Assembly: GCF_016616425.1 (NCBI RefSeq)
Contig: NZ_CP067101.1
Coordinates: 5,394,001-5,458,000, forward strand
Origin: Bradyrhizobium diazoefficiens
GTDB lineage: Bacteria; Pseudomonadota; Alphaproteobacteria; Rhizobiales; Xanthobacteraceae
Direction: 5' to 3'
Length of the DNA stretch: 64,000 nucleotides
Under the pieces are notes generated by a model that saw nothing but the letters and a program-made list of their open reading frames with translations, was not told where the DNA came from and did no database searches. This document shows, one piece after another, positions 54,955 through 63,821 of this stretch. Positions within the stretch are counted from its first letter, which is position 1. Every line of letters begins with the position of its first letter. The position numbers and the translations under genes are program-made.

Positions 54955-56499
54955 ATGCCCGTTTCCATGAAAGATGAAATGGCGGCCCAGGAGCGGATCT
55001 TCAGGACGCTGACCGGCCATGCCGGTGTAACGCGGATCGACACGCATGCCGCCTCGGTGTTCCTCGACGGGAAGCGGGCGTTGAAGATCAAGCGTGCCGT
55101 CCGGTTTCCCTTCCTCGATTATTCGACGCTCGAGAAGCGCAAGGCGGCGTGCGAGGAGGAGATCAGGATCAACCGGCCGCTGGCGCCGCAGATCTATCAT
55201 CGCGTCGTAGCTATCACGGAAGAGCCGGATGGATCGGTGCAAGTCGGCGGTCCGGGCCGGCCGATCGAATATGCGGTGGACATGTTGCGCTTCGACGAAA
55301 GCAGGACGCTGGATCATCTGGCAAAGGCCGGCCTGCTGGATGCGAAGCTCGCCTCGGCCACCGCCGACGCAATCGTAGCCTCGCACGCGGCAGCGACTCG
55401 CGCCGACGGAAATGCATGGGTCTCATCCATCCCCGCCCTGATCGGCGGCAACAGCAACGGCCTGCGGGCTGGCGGGCGTCTCAAAGCTGACGACATCGAA
55501 AGGCTCGGCAAAGCCTCGCACGAGGCATTTCTGCGTATTCGTCCAATGCTCGCAGAGCGCGGCCGCCGGGGCTTCGTGCGCCGCTGCCATGGCGATCTGC
55601 ATCTTGCAAACATCGTTCTGATCGATGACTGGCCCGTGCTGTTCGACGCCATCGAGTTCGATGCGCAGATGGCAACCGTCGATGTGCTCTACGATCTCGC
55701 ATTCACGCTGATGGACCTGTTGCACCACGATCAGCCTCGCGCGACCAACATCGTTCTGAACCGCTATCTCGCCGCGACGCCGGCCGACAATCTCGACGCG
55801 CTCTCGGCCCTGCCGCTGTTCATGTCCATCCGGGCGGCGATCCGCGCCCAGGTGGCGCTGGCACGGCTGAAGCCGCCGCATTCCGATGACCCCGGCATTC
55901 TTGACCAGGCACGGCGTTATTTTGCTCTCGCCAGGATGCTGATCCGTCCTCCTGCTCCGCGCCTGATTGCGGTTGGCGGCCTGTCTGGCACCGGCAAGAC
56001 GGTTCTGGCGCAAGCGCTCGCGCCCGTCGTGGCACCGGCTCCGGGAGCCGTCGTGCTGCGCAGCGATTTTGTCCGCAAGCAGATGTTCGGGGTCGAGGAC
56101 ACGCACCGGCTGCCGCCGTCCGCCTACACGCCAGAGCACACGGCCCGCGTCTACGACACGCTGGCTTACCACGCTCGGCGGGTGCTGGCGCAAGGCCATT
56201 CGGCGATCATCGACGGCGTCTTTGCCCGCGAGGACGAACGAGACGCGATCGCCGCACTGGCGCGCGAACGCAACGTGCCGCTGAACGGCCTGTTTCTGGT
56301 TGCGGATCTCGCGACCCGGCAGATGCGGATCGGAGGCCGCCGGGGAGACGCATCCGACGCCACGCAAGAGGTTGCCGCGCTGCAGGAGCACTATAATATC
56401 GGCCATGTCGGTTGGGCGACCATCGATGCATCAGGGACACAAGAGCAGACGCTCCAGAACTGCCGGGACGTGATCGCTGAAGGCAATAGGGCAATCTGA
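54955..56499 (+). CDS. fused aminoglycoside-phosphotransferase-like / AAA ATPase protein
   Basis: A 514-residue two-domain protein. Residues ~1-320 resemble an APH-type kinase with the catalytic loop RCHGDLHLANIVLIDDW and DAIEFD. Residues ~335-514 are a P-loop kinase-like domain with Walker A GGLSGTGKT. Such fusions are common in soil proteobacteria; the substrate is unknown and antibiotic resistance should not be assumed. It lies between the alcohol dehydrogenase and the CHAD gene. An ATG at 54967 is an alternative start. Confidence 0.85.
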   Translation: MPVSMKDEMAAQERIFRTLTGHAGVTRIDTHAASVFLDGKRALKIKRAVRFPFLDYSTLEKRKAACEEEIRINRPLAPQIYHRVVAITEEPDGSVQVGGPGRPIEYAVDMLRFDESRTLDHLAKAGLLDAKLASATADAIVASHAAATRADGNAWVSSIPALIGGNSNGLRAGGRLKADDIERLGKASHEAFLRIRPMLAERGRRGFVRRCHGDLHLANIVLIDDWPVLFDAIEFDAQMATVDVLYDLAFTLMDLLHHDQPRATNIVLNRYLAATPADNLDALSALPLFMSIRAAIRAQVALARLKPPHSDDPGILDQARRYFALARMLIRPPAPRLIAVGGLSGTGKTVLAQALAPVVAPAPGAVVLRSDFVRKQMFGVEDTHRLPPSAYTPEHTARVYDTLAYHARRVLAQGHSAIIDGVFAREDERDAIAALARERNVPLNGLFLVADLATRQMRIGGRRGDASDATQEVAALQEHYNIGHVGWATIDASGTQEQTLQNCRDVIAEGNRAI

Positions 56500-56514
56500 T
56501 TGGTGCCGGCAAAG

Positions 56515-57486
56515 ATGGCGCGATCCACCACGACCTCGACGGCCGCTCGCGCCACGCCGGCAGCGAGGCGCAACGCCTTGCCCGGCCGCCTCAGCCCCGG
56601 GATGGCCTGCGATACGGCATTCCGGATCATCGCGCGCCGTCACCTCGATGCCGTCCTTGCTCAGCATGACGGCACCTGCCGCGGCGATCCCGACGCGCTG
56701 CACCAGATCCGGATCGCATTGACCCATCTACGAACCGCCATCCGCTTCTTCTCGCCGATGGTCGACGACGCCCTGCGGCCGAATGTCTGGGCCGAACTGA
56801 AATGGCTGAACAGTCAGCTCGGCATGGTGCGGGACCTCGACGTGGCGATCGAGCGGGTCGTCGCCGAAAGTGGCGACGAGCTCGCCGTGATCGCCGAGCT
56901 TCAGCACTGGGACGAAAAACGCGCCGAGAGCCACCGCTTGCTGGCGCGTGCGCTGCAATCCGCGCGCTATCGCCGCCTCGTCGAGCGGACCTCGACCTGG
57001 ATCGAGAGCGGTCCATGGTCGACCCGGCGCAGCAAGGAAGCCATCCGGTTGCGCCGCTGCACGCTCGCCGAGCATGCGACGGAGCGGCTGATAGAGTGGG
57101 AGACCACGCTGCTCAAGAAAGCGCGAAAGCTGCGCAAGCTCGATGTCGAGAAACGCCACAAGCTGCGGATTCTCAACAAGCGGCTGACCTACTCGATCGA
57201 GTCGCTGCAGGACCTGTTCACCGAGGAATCGCTGACGAAGCAGAAGTCAATCCTCAAGATATTGCGCAGGGCGCAACGGTCGCTCGGACAATTGAACGAC
57301 GATGCACGGGGACAAGCGCTGGCATCGTCGTTGAACGGCACGGGACTTGATGCAAGCAATCGCTTCCGCAACCGCAAGCGGGAAAAGAAGCTGTTGCGAA
57401 CCGCTTCAGTGGCCTATCGGAAACTGGACAAAGCCAAGCCCTTCCGCTCCTCGGATCTCACGCCGAGCTCCGAGCCGGAGATTTAG
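56515..57486 (+). CDS. CHAD-domain protein
   Basis: A 323-residue helical protein with the CHAD pattern of conserved His and basic residues: DALHQIRIALTHLRTAIRFF, MVRDLDVAIERV and EKRHKLRILNKRLTYSIESL. CHAD domains bind polyphosphate and often associate with its granules. It directly follows the APH/AAA gene, and the three genes from 53959 probably form one operon. The C-terminal ~50 residues are Lys/Arg-rich. A TTG at 56500 could give a start five codons earlier. Confidence 0.88.
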   Translation: MARSTTTSTAARATPAARRNALPGRLSPGMACDTAFRIIARRHLDAVLAQHDGTCRGDPDALHQIRIALTHLRTAIRFFSPMVDDALRPNVWAELKWLNSQLGMVRDLDVAIERVVAESGDELAVIAELQHWDEKRAESHRLLARALQSARYRRLVERTSTWIESGPWSTRRSKEAIRLRRCTLAEHATERLIEWETTLLKKARKLRKLDVEKRHKLRILNKRLTYSIESLQDLFTEESLTKQKSILKILRRAQRSLGQLNDDARGQALASSLNGTGLDASNRFRNRKREKKLLRTASVAYRKLDKAKPFRSSDLTPSSEPEI

Positions 57487-57618
57487 AAGCGTGATGAAAT
57501 GAGGCTCGATCGCTGCTGCGACGGAGGTGCGCTCCCTCTCCCGCTTGCGAGAGCTTTGCATAATTCGGAACGAAGCCGAATGGTTCTTCGGCAATGGGAC
57601 ACTCCCCAAAAGGAGAGA

Positions 57619-57672
57619 CCCCTCACCCGCGCCTTCGGCGCGACCTCTCCCGCAAGCGCAAGCGGGCGAGGT
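57619..57672 (+). repeat. dispersed GC-rich palindromic repeat, copy 2
   Basis: Related to the element at 29880-29931. Shared order is CCCCTCACCCG, GCGCCTTCGGCGC, GACCTCTC and CGCAAGCG. It sits in the 272-base convergent gap between the CHAD and RidA-like genes, with a partial similar segment (CTCCCTCTCCCGCTTGCGAG) from about 57533. Confidence 0.6.
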
Positions 57673-57758
57673 GAACGAGCCGCGACAATCGATTCAACCT
57701 AAAGCCATTCCGCTTTAGGTGTGGACGACGAGCTCGCCAAAGCGAGCTGATTCCAGAT

Positions 57759-58217
57759 TCAGCGCGGAACGATGGCAGTGGCCTCGATCTCGACGCGCGC
57801 CTCCTTCTCGACGAGGCGCACCACCTGCACCAGCGCCATCGCCGGATAGTGCGCACCGAAGATGGCACGGTAGATCTTGCCGAGCTCCTTCAGGTTGGAC
57901 AGGTACTCTTCCATGTCCACGACGTACCAGGTCAACCGCACGAGGTGCTCGGGCCGGGCGCCGGCCTCAGTCAGGATCGCGGCAATGTTGCTCAGCGTCT
58001 GGCGCACCTGCGCGACGAAGCCTTCCGCGAGACGCTCTTCGGCGTCCCAGCCGATCACGCCCCCGGTGACGACGATGAGCCCCTCGGCGGCCATGCCATT
58101 GGCATAGCCCTTCGGCATCGGCCAGCCCGTTGGCTGGAGCACCTGCACCCTCGAACGGGTGTCGTCTTCGGCTGCGGTCGGCAGCACCGCGAGCTGCGGG
58201 CCTTTCGGCGTCGTCAC
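57759..58217 (-). CDS. RidA/YjgF-family protein lacking the usual catalytic Arg
   Basis: A 152-residue Rid protein with VVTGGVIGWDAEERLAEGFV and the C-terminal VVRLVEKEARVEIEATAI. The segment that is FPARSCVEVARL in E. coli RidA reads YPAMALVQVVRL here, so the Arg105 that binds the imine/enamine acid is Met. It therefore belongs to a divergent Rid group with unknown activity. GTG at 58217 has GGAG eight bases upstream and gives the best start. It is 19 bases after the aryl-CoA ligase gene in the same operon. Confidence 0.82.
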   Translation of the reverse strand: MTTPKGPQLAVLPTAAEDDTRSRVQVLQPTGWPMPKGYANGMAAEGLIVVTGGVIGWDAEERLAEGFVAQVRQTLSNIAAILTEAGARPEHLVRLTWYVVDMEEYLSNLKELGKIYRAIFGAHYPAMALVQVVRLVEKEARVEIEATAIVPR

Positions 58218-58236
58218 GGACAATTCTCCATCCTTT

Positions 58237-59928
58237 TCATTCCGCCGCAACGCCTGAGGATGTCACGGCGGCCTGCGCCAGTTGCCGCAGGGCAAAGCGC
58301 TTCAGTTTTCCGGTCTCGGTCTTCGGGAGTTGCGTCACGAATTCGATAGCGCGTGGATATTTGTACGGCGCGATCTCGCGTTTGACATGCTCCTGCAACT
58401 CGGCCACGAGCTGTGCATCCGGTGTCACGCCGGACGCCGCGACGACATACGCCTTCACGATCATGCCGCGCGCTTCGTCCGGGGCGCCCACCACACCGCA
58501 TTCGGCGACCGCCGGATGCGTGAGCAGCGCCGCCTCGACGTCCGTGCCCGCGATATTGTAGCCGGCCGACACGATCATGTCGTCGGAGCGCGACTGGTAC
58601 CAGAAATAGCCGTCGCTATCCATCAGATAGGTATCGCCGGTGATGTTCCAGCCGTTCTGGACGTATTTGCGCTGCCGCTCGTCGGCAAGATAGCGGCAAC
58701 CGGTCGGCCCGCGCACTGCAAGCTTCCCCATCGTGCCCGGCGGCACGTCATTGCCGGCGTCATCGACGATCTTCGCCTCATAACCCGGCACGGGCTTGCC
58801 CGTCGCACCCGGACGAATTTCGTCTTCCGTTGCGCTGATGAAGATGTGCAGCAGCTCGGTCGAACCGATGCCATCCATCAACTTGATGCCGGTCGCCTTG
58901 AGCCAGGCATCGAAGGTCGGCTTGGGCAGTGTCTCGCCGGCAGAGACGCATTTTCGAAGGGATGAAATGTCGCGGCCCGGCAGCTTGCCGATCATCGCCC
59001 GATACGCTGTCGGCGCGGTGAAGCAGACCGTGATCTTGTATTGCTCGATCGCCGACAGCACGTCGTCCGGCGTCGTCTTCTCCAGCACGACGAAGGAGGC
59101 GCCGACGTGCATCGGAAACAGCACGCCGCCGAAGCCGAACGTGAACGCGAGCGGCGCCGAGCCGACGAAGCGATCTTTCGCCCCCGCCCGCAGGATGTTA
59201 CGCGCATAGCCGTCGCAGACCGCGAGCATGTCGCGGTGGAAATGCATGGTGCCCTTGGGATCGCCTGTTGTGCCCGATGTGAAGGCGATCAGGCAGATAT
59301 CGTCGGACGCGGTATCGACGGCCGTGAACTCCGGGCTTGCATCGGCGATCAGCGCCTCGAGCGAACCGGCGGCGCCAGTGCCCCAATAGACCACCTGCTT
59401 GAGACCGGGCGTCGCGGCTTTCGCCTTCTCCATCTCCTCGAAGAGCTTTCCATCACAGAGTGCCAGCGCGATCTCCGCCTTCTGGATCGGATAAGACAGC
59501 TCCTTGGCACGCAGGAGCGGCATCGTGGCCACGACGATGCCACCGGCCTTGATGACCGCCAGATAGGTCGCGACCATCATCGGATTGTTGGCCGAGCGCA
59601 GCAGCACGCGCCCGCCGGGGACAAGACCCAGCTTGCCGACCAGCACGTTGGCGATGCGGTTCACGAGCGCCTGCAGCTCGCGATAGGTGTAACTGGCAGT
59701 CGGGCTGATGACGCAGGATGCCTCGCCATGGCCCTGCTCGACCCAGCGATCGAGGAAATAGCTGACGCAGTTCAATCGCGGCGGATAGCGCAGCTCCGGA
59801 CACGTGAAGATGAATTCGGGCCAGAGCTCGCGCGGCGGCAGATGCTGCCGCGCAAACGTATCGACATGGGCCGTCGCGGCGTTGCCGTCATCCGAGCCCG
59901 TCACGTGAATCTTGGCGGCGTTGGCCAT
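58237..59928 (-). CDS. benzoate/2-aminobenzoate-CoA ligase family protein
   Basis: A 563-residue acyl-adenylate ligase. It has the P-loop IAFTSGTTGDPKGTMHFHRD, DGIGSTELLHIFISA and the C-terminal catalytic Lys in LPKTETGKLKRFAL. The N-terminal HLPPRELWPEF and LNCVSYFLDRWVEQGHGEAS are like those of benzoate- and 2-aminobenzoate-CoA ligases. It should activate an aromatic acid to the CoA thioester in the cytoplasm. It starts an operon with the Rid gene and is divergent in control from the MarR gene upstream. The acid is inferred. Confidence 0.85.
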   Translation of the reverse strand: MANAAKIHVTGSDDGNAATAHVDTFARQHLPPRELWPEFIFTCPELRYPPRLNCVSYFLDRWVEQGHGEASCVISPTASYTYRELQALVNRIANVLVGKLGLVPGGRVLLRSANNPMMVATYLAVIKAGGIVVATMPLLRAKELSYPIQKAEIALALCDGKLFEEMEKAKAATPGLKQVVYWGTGAAGSLEALIADASPEFTAVDTASDDICLIAFTSGTTGDPKGTMHFHRDMLAVCDGYARNILRAGAKDRFVGSAPLAFTFGFGGVLFPMHVGASFVVLEKTTPDDVLSAIEQYKITVCFTAPTAYRAMIGKLPGRDISSLRKCVSAGETLPKPTFDAWLKATGIKLMDGIGSTELLHIFISATEDEIRPGATGKPVPGYEAKIVDDAGNDVPPGTMGKLAVRGPTGCRYLADERQRKYVQNGWNITGDTYLMDSDGYFWYQSRSDDMIVSAGYNIAGTDVEAALLTHPAVAECGVVGAPDEARGMIVKAYVVAASGVTPDAQLVAELQEHVKREIAPYKYPRAIEFVTQLPKTETGKLKRFALRQLAQAAVTSSGVAAE

Positions 59929-59979
59929 CGCACGCTCCTTTCAGCATGGATTGCACCCGGCAGCATGATCTGGAAAACA

Positions 59980-60006
59980 TTTTAGGCTTAAAACAATTTG
60001 GCGCAA
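59980..60006. promoter_or_regulatory. MarR operator candidate upstream of the aryl-CoA ligase
   Basis: TTTTAGGCTTAAAA (59980-59993) is an imperfect palindrome 52-65 bases before the ligase start. The block TTTAGGCTTAAAACAATTTG is nearly repeated at 60689 in front of the binding-protein gene. Confidence 0.55.
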
Positions 60007-60074
60007 TAGTGGATTTTGGGCATTCCGTGCTTTTTCCTGTGGCAAAAGGGATTGGGCGGCCTGCCGGCCTGCGC

Positions 60075-60566
60075 TTACGGCCGGCGGTGCGCAGCCGATT
60101 TCTGCGCCGACGCCTTGGTCTTGGCCAGGAGCCGCATCAATTCGCGCACGTCCTTCGGCGTCAGGTCGGCGAACAGATCGGCGATCCAGGTCTCGTGCTC
60201 CGCAGCCATCCTGCGGAACTCGGCTCGACCGAGTTTTGTGAGGCGGATCACCTGGACCCGGCGGTCTGTCTCTGATGTCCGACGATCGAGATGACCGGAT
60301 TCCACCAGGCGTTCGACAAGGCCGGTGACGTTGCCGTTCGATACCATCATGCGCTTGGAGACATCGGACAGCGTCATGCCGTCAGGCGCCTTGTCGAGCT
60401 GCGCCATCAGATCAAAACGGGGCAGCGTGACGTCGAAGCGCTGCCGCAGGCGGCCGCGGACCTCGCCTTCGATCAAGGTCGTGCAGGTGAGCAGGCGCAA
60501 CCACAGCCGAAGCTCTTCGGCATGGTCCTCCGGAGTTTCGACGGCCTTGGTCTCGGAATCGAGCAT
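60075..60566 (-). CDS. MarR-family transcriptional regulator
   Basis: A 163-residue winged-helix regulator: MTLSDVSKRMMVSNGNVTGL is the recognition region and TSETDRRVQVIRLTKLG the wing. ATG at 60566 (MLDSETKAVETPEDHAEELR) is preferred over 60605 because of family length. MarR proteins in aromatic modules usually repress until an aryl-CoA or aromatic acid binds. It lies between the ligase and the binding-protein gene and probably controls both and itself. Confidence 0.88.
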   Translation of the reverse strand: MLDSETKAVETPEDHAEELRLWLRLLTCTTLIEGEVRGRLRQRFDVTLPRFDLMAQLDKAPDGMTLSDVSKRMMVSNGNVTGLVERLVESGHLDRRTSETDRRVQVIRLTKLGRAEFRRMAAEHETWIADLFADLTPKDVRELMRLLAKTKASAQKSAAHRRP

Positions 60567-60618
60567 CTCGGTGCAGTTACCCACGGCCGGTATTGGCGCC
60601 GGCACGGATTCCCCAACA

Positions 60619-60633
60619 TTTTGAACTTCAAGT
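60619..60633. promoter_or_regulatory. palindromic operator candidate upstream of marR
   Basis: TTGAA-C-TTCAA (60621-60631) is a perfect 5-bp inverted repeat about 55 bases before the marR start. Its right half, CTTCAAGTAAATCGG, resembles the CTTCAAATAATTGG of the site at 60689. Confidence 0.5.
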
Positions 60634-60688
60634 AAATCGGAGCCGGCCGCAAGTCCAAAGCTGCAATAATCGACCGCACGTGATTTTC

Positions 60689-60712
60689 TTTAGGCTTCAA
60701 ATAATTGGCGCG
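60689..60712. promoter_or_regulatory. MarR operator candidate upstream of the binding-protein gene
   Basis: TTTAGGCTTCAAATAATTGG followed by CGCG repeats the block at 59981 with three differences. It is 133-156 bases before the binding-protein start, within the 278-base marR/livK-like gap. Confidence 0.55.
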
Positions 60713-60844
60713 CCGCTTGCATGCGCGCGGCTCGCATGGATGGCGACGCCATGAGCGCTGCTTGCCGCGGCCGCCATCATCGGCATAAGCTTGGGTTGGA
60801 GTAAGCGGCTTGCAGCGCAGGCCCTGATGTCACGGGGACAGATC

Positions 60845-62020
60845 ATGAAGATGCAATCGACCTTGGCCGCAGCGGCGATGCTGCTCGGCACCGCGGCGAC
60901 CCCTTCCCTCGCCCAGGAGAAGATCAAGCTGGGTGTGATCGTGACCCTGTCGGGACCGGCCGCCGCGCTTGGCCAGCAGGTCCGCGACGGCTTTGCGCTC
61001 GCGGTGAAGGACCTCGGCGGCAAGATGGGCGGCCGCGATGTCGAGGTCGTGGTGGTCGACGACGAACTGAAGCCGGATGCAGCAGTGACCAAGGTCAAGG
61101 GGCTGCTCGAACGCGACAAGGTCGATTTCGTGATCGGACCGATCTTCTCCAACATTCTCCAGGCGATCCACAGGCCCGTCACGGAATCGAAGACCTTCCT
61201 GATCAGCCCCAATGCAGGCCCGTCGACCTTTGCCGGCAAGGACTGCAACCCGTTCTTCTATGTGACGTCGTATCAGAACGACCAGGTGCACGAGATCCTC
61301 GGCAAGGTCGCGCAGGATCGCGGCTATAAGCGCATGTACCTGATGGTGCCGAACTATCAAGCCGGCAAGGATTCGGTGGCGGGCTTCAAGCGCGACTACA
61401 AGGGCGAGATCGTCGAGGAATCGTACATGCCGCTGAACACGCTGGACTTCCAGCCGGAGCTGTCCAAGATCGCCTCGCAGAAGCCCGATGCCCTCTTCAC
61501 GTTCATGCCGGGCGGCCTCGGCGTCAATCTCGTCAAGCAATACCGGCAGGCAGGCCTTGCCGACAGCATTCCGGTGCTCTCGGCATTCACCGTGGATGAA
61601 TCGACCTTGCCGGCGCAGCAGGACGCGGCCGTCGGCATGTTCGGCGGCGCGAACTGGGCGCCCAATCTCGACAATCCCCAGAACAAGAGGTTCGTCGCGT
61701 CCTACGAGGCCGCCTATAACGCTGTGCCCGGTACCTACGCCTTCCAGGCCTATGACGCCGCGATGCTGATCGATAGCGCGGTCAAGGCCGTGAAGGGCGA
61801 TCTGTCGAACAAGGACGCCGTCCGGGCCGCGCTGAAGAAGGCCGACTTCACCTCGCTGCGCGGTGCCTTCCAGTTCAACACCAACGGCTATCCGATCCAG
61901 GACTTTTACCTGACCAGGGTTGCCAAGCGTCCGGACGGCAAGTTCCAGACCGAGATCGTCCAGAAGATCTTCGAGCATTACGGCGACCGTTATGCCAAGG
62001 ACTGCAAGGCGGCGAATTAA
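60845..62020 (+). CDS. LivK-type ABC transporter substrate-binding protein
   Basis: A 391-residue periplasmic binding protein. Signal peptide MKMQSTLAAAAMLLGTAATP is cleaved near SLAQ-EKIKLG. The type I fold starts IKLGVIVTLSGPAAALGQQV. GGGGA precedes the ATG at 60845. Homologues in this setting bind aromatic acids rather than amino acids. The permease and ATPase genes are not in the window. Confidence 0.88.
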   Translation: MKMQSTLAAAAMLLGTAATPSLAQEKIKLGVIVTLSGPAAALGQQVRDGFALAVKDLGGKMGGRDVEVVVVDDELKPDAAVTKVKGLLERDKVDFVIGPIFSNILQAIHRPVTESKTFLISPNAGPSTFAGKDCNPFFYVTSYQNDQVHEILGKVAQDRGYKRMYLMVPNYQAGKDSVAGFKRDYKGEIVEESYMPLNTLDFQPELSKIASQKPDALFTFMPGGLGVNLVKQYRQAGLADSIPVLSAFTVDESTLPAQQDAAVGMFGGANWAPNLDNPQNKRFVASYEAAYNAVPGTYAFQAYDAAMLIDSAVKAVKGDLSNKDAVRAALKKADFTSLRGAFQFNTNGYPIQDFYLTRVAKRPDGKFQTEIVQKIFEHYGDRYAKDCKAAN

Positions 62021-62050
62021 GCCGAGCGTCGCGTTAAGGGGAGGACTTCA

Positions 62051-62506
62051 ATGAGCAGCGAAATCACCGGCATCACGCGGGCCAATGAGGGCATCCAGGG
62101 CATTTCCTGGAACATCCTCGGCCAGACCTATGTGCCGAAGAGCAAGACCGAGCACAGCTTCTCGTGGCACGCGACATTGCCGCCGGGCACGTTCGTGCCG
62201 CCGCACATTCATCCCAACCAGGATGAATATCTCTACATGCTGGAGGGCAAGCTCGACTTCATGCTCGGAAATTCGGAGTCGCAGGCGACCGCCGGGGACC
62301 TGATCCGCCTCGGCATGGGCGTGCCGCACGGTATCTTCAACAAATCGGAGCAGACCGCAAAGGTGCTGTTCTGGGTCTCACCAACCCGCAAGCTGTTCGA
62401 CCTGTTCTGGGGCCTTCACAACATGAAAGAACAGAAGCCGGAGGACGTTGTGGCGATGGCCGCCGAGTTCAACATCCACTTCCTGCCGCCGCCGCCCGGT
62501 GGCTAG
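62051..62506 (+). CDS. cupin-domain protein
   Basis: A 151-residue single-domain cupin. Motif 1 is PPHIHPNQDEYLYMLEG with the HxH(x4)E metal ligands; motif 2 is GDLIRLGMGVPHGIFN with the last His. It may bind a metal and act as a dioxygenase, isomerase or ligand sensor of the aromatic module. It is 30 bases after the binding-protein gene and nine bases from the convergent monooxygenase end. Confidence 0.85.
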   Translation: MSSEITGITRANEGIQGISWNILGQTYVPKSKTEHSFSWHATLPPGTFVPPHIHPNQDEYLYMLEGKLDFMLGNSESQATAGDLIRLGMGVPHGIFNKSEQTAKVLFWVSPTRKLFDLFWGLHNMKEQKPEDVVAMAAEFNIHFLPPPPGG

Positions 62507-62515
62507 GACCGAGTC

Positions 62516-63766
62516 TTAGGCGCGCACCGCCGCAAGCCCCGGCACGGCGGCGAAACCGGCCTTGGTCGCATAGCCGCGTACGATGGCCTCGCGCTGGGAA
62601 TAGCTGAGCACATTGTCGATGTTGTCGAAGCCGTCGGGCGCGAGTTGCTCGACGGCGTCGATGACGCCTTCGGGGCCGCCGCGCCGGTTGGAGCGGACGA
62701 TATCGGCTGTCATCGGCAGGCGCTTCTTCTCGTATTCGAGCAGCGCCTGGCGCGGATGTTCGGCGCGCACCAGCGCGTCGGCAAGGCAGCGCGCATCGAG
62801 GATCGCCTGCGACGCGCCATTGGAACCGACCGGATACATCGGATGCGCGGCATCGCCGAGCAGCGTGACTCTGCCCGACGACCAACAGGGCAAGGGATCG
62901 CGGTCGCAGGTCGGATATTCGTAGAATTCGGGTGTCGCCGAGATCAGGCTCTTCACGTCGACATAGGGCACGGAGAAGCGCGCGACGTGGGGCATCAGCT
63001 CCTCGCGGCGACCCGGCCGCGACCAGTCTTCCTTGCGCGGCGGCGGCGCATTACCCTCACCGACCTTCACCAGCACAGCCCAATTGGTCAGGCGGCTCGC
63101 GGGGCTCGATCCCTCCGCGATCGGATAGATCACCACCTTGGCATTGAGGCCACCGGCCACGATCATCGATTTGCCGGTGAGAAATAGCGGCCAGTCGCGC
63201 GCACCGCGCCACAGCATCAGGCCATTCCAGCAGGGAGGGCCTTCATTCGGGAACAATGTCTCGCGGACGCGGGAATGGATGCCGTCGGCGCCGATCAGGA
63301 TGTCGCCACGCGCGGTGTAGACATGCGCGCCGGCACGATCGAAGAAGTAAGCGGTGACACCGCCCTCGTCCTGCGTGAAGGCGCCGAGACGGCAGCCGGT
63401 GTGGATTGCGGCTCCCCCGAGCCGCTCCTCAACCGCGCGATGGATGACACTCTGAAGGCGGCCGCGATGGATCGAGAATTGTGGCACGTCGTGCCCGGCG
63501 TCGATGCCGCGGGCTTCGCGCCAGACCTCCTGGCCATGGCGGTTGAGGTAATAGAGCTGATCGGTGCGGATCGCGACGTCGTCGAGCTTCTGGAGCAGGC
63601 CAAGTCCGGCGAGCTCGCGCATGGCATGCGGCAGCGTGTTGATGCCGACGCCAAGCTCGCGAATGGTGTCAGCTTGCTCGAAAATCTCGCAGACCAGGCC
63701 GCGCGAGCGCAGCATCAATGCCGTGGTGAGACCCCCAATACCCCCACCGACGATAATCGCCTTCAT
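62516..63766 (-). CDS. FAD-dependent aromatic monooxygenase (group A flavoprotein)
   Basis: A 416-residue flavin hydroxylase. It starts MKAIIVGGGIGGLTTALMLR (GxGxxG), has GADGIHSRVRETLFP (DG motif) and GRVTLLGDAAHPMYPVGSNG (GD motif). The family includes PhzS and 3-hydroxybenzoate 6-hydroxylase; the substrate here is probably an aromatic acid or its CoA ester. ATG at 63766 gives the cofactor motif at the normal distance. It follows the gene cut by the right edge on the same strand. Confidence 0.88.
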   Translation of the reverse strand: MKAIIVGGGIGGLTTALMLRSRGLVCEIFEQADTIRELGVGINTLPHAMRELAGLGLLQKLDDVAIRTDQLYYLNRHGQEVWREARGIDAGHDVPQFSIHRGRLQSVIHRAVEERLGGAAIHTGCRLGAFTQDEGGVTAYFFDRAGAHVYTARGDILIGADGIHSRVRETLFPNEGPPCWNGLMLWRGARDWPLFLTGKSMIVAGGLNAKVVIYPIAEGSSPASRLTNWAVLVKVGEGNAPPPRKEDWSRPGRREELMPHVARFSVPYVDVKSLISATPEFYEYPTCDRDPLPCWSSGRVTLLGDAAHPMYPVGSNGASQAILDARCLADALVRAEHPRQALLEYEKKRLPMTADIVRSNRRGGPEGVIDAVEQLAPDGFDNIDNVLSYSQREAIVRGYATKAGFAAVPGLAAVRA

Positions 63767-63821
63767 CGCCCTTACTCCACTCAAAATATGCCAGGCAATG
63801 AGGTCAACGTCGCACGGGCCG

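Noticed and set aside
54955..56499. Aminoglycoside resistance gene
   Set aside because: The kinase fold is shared by many small-molecule kinases, the protein is fused to an AAA domain and sits in a stress-type operon; no resistance-specific motif is seen.
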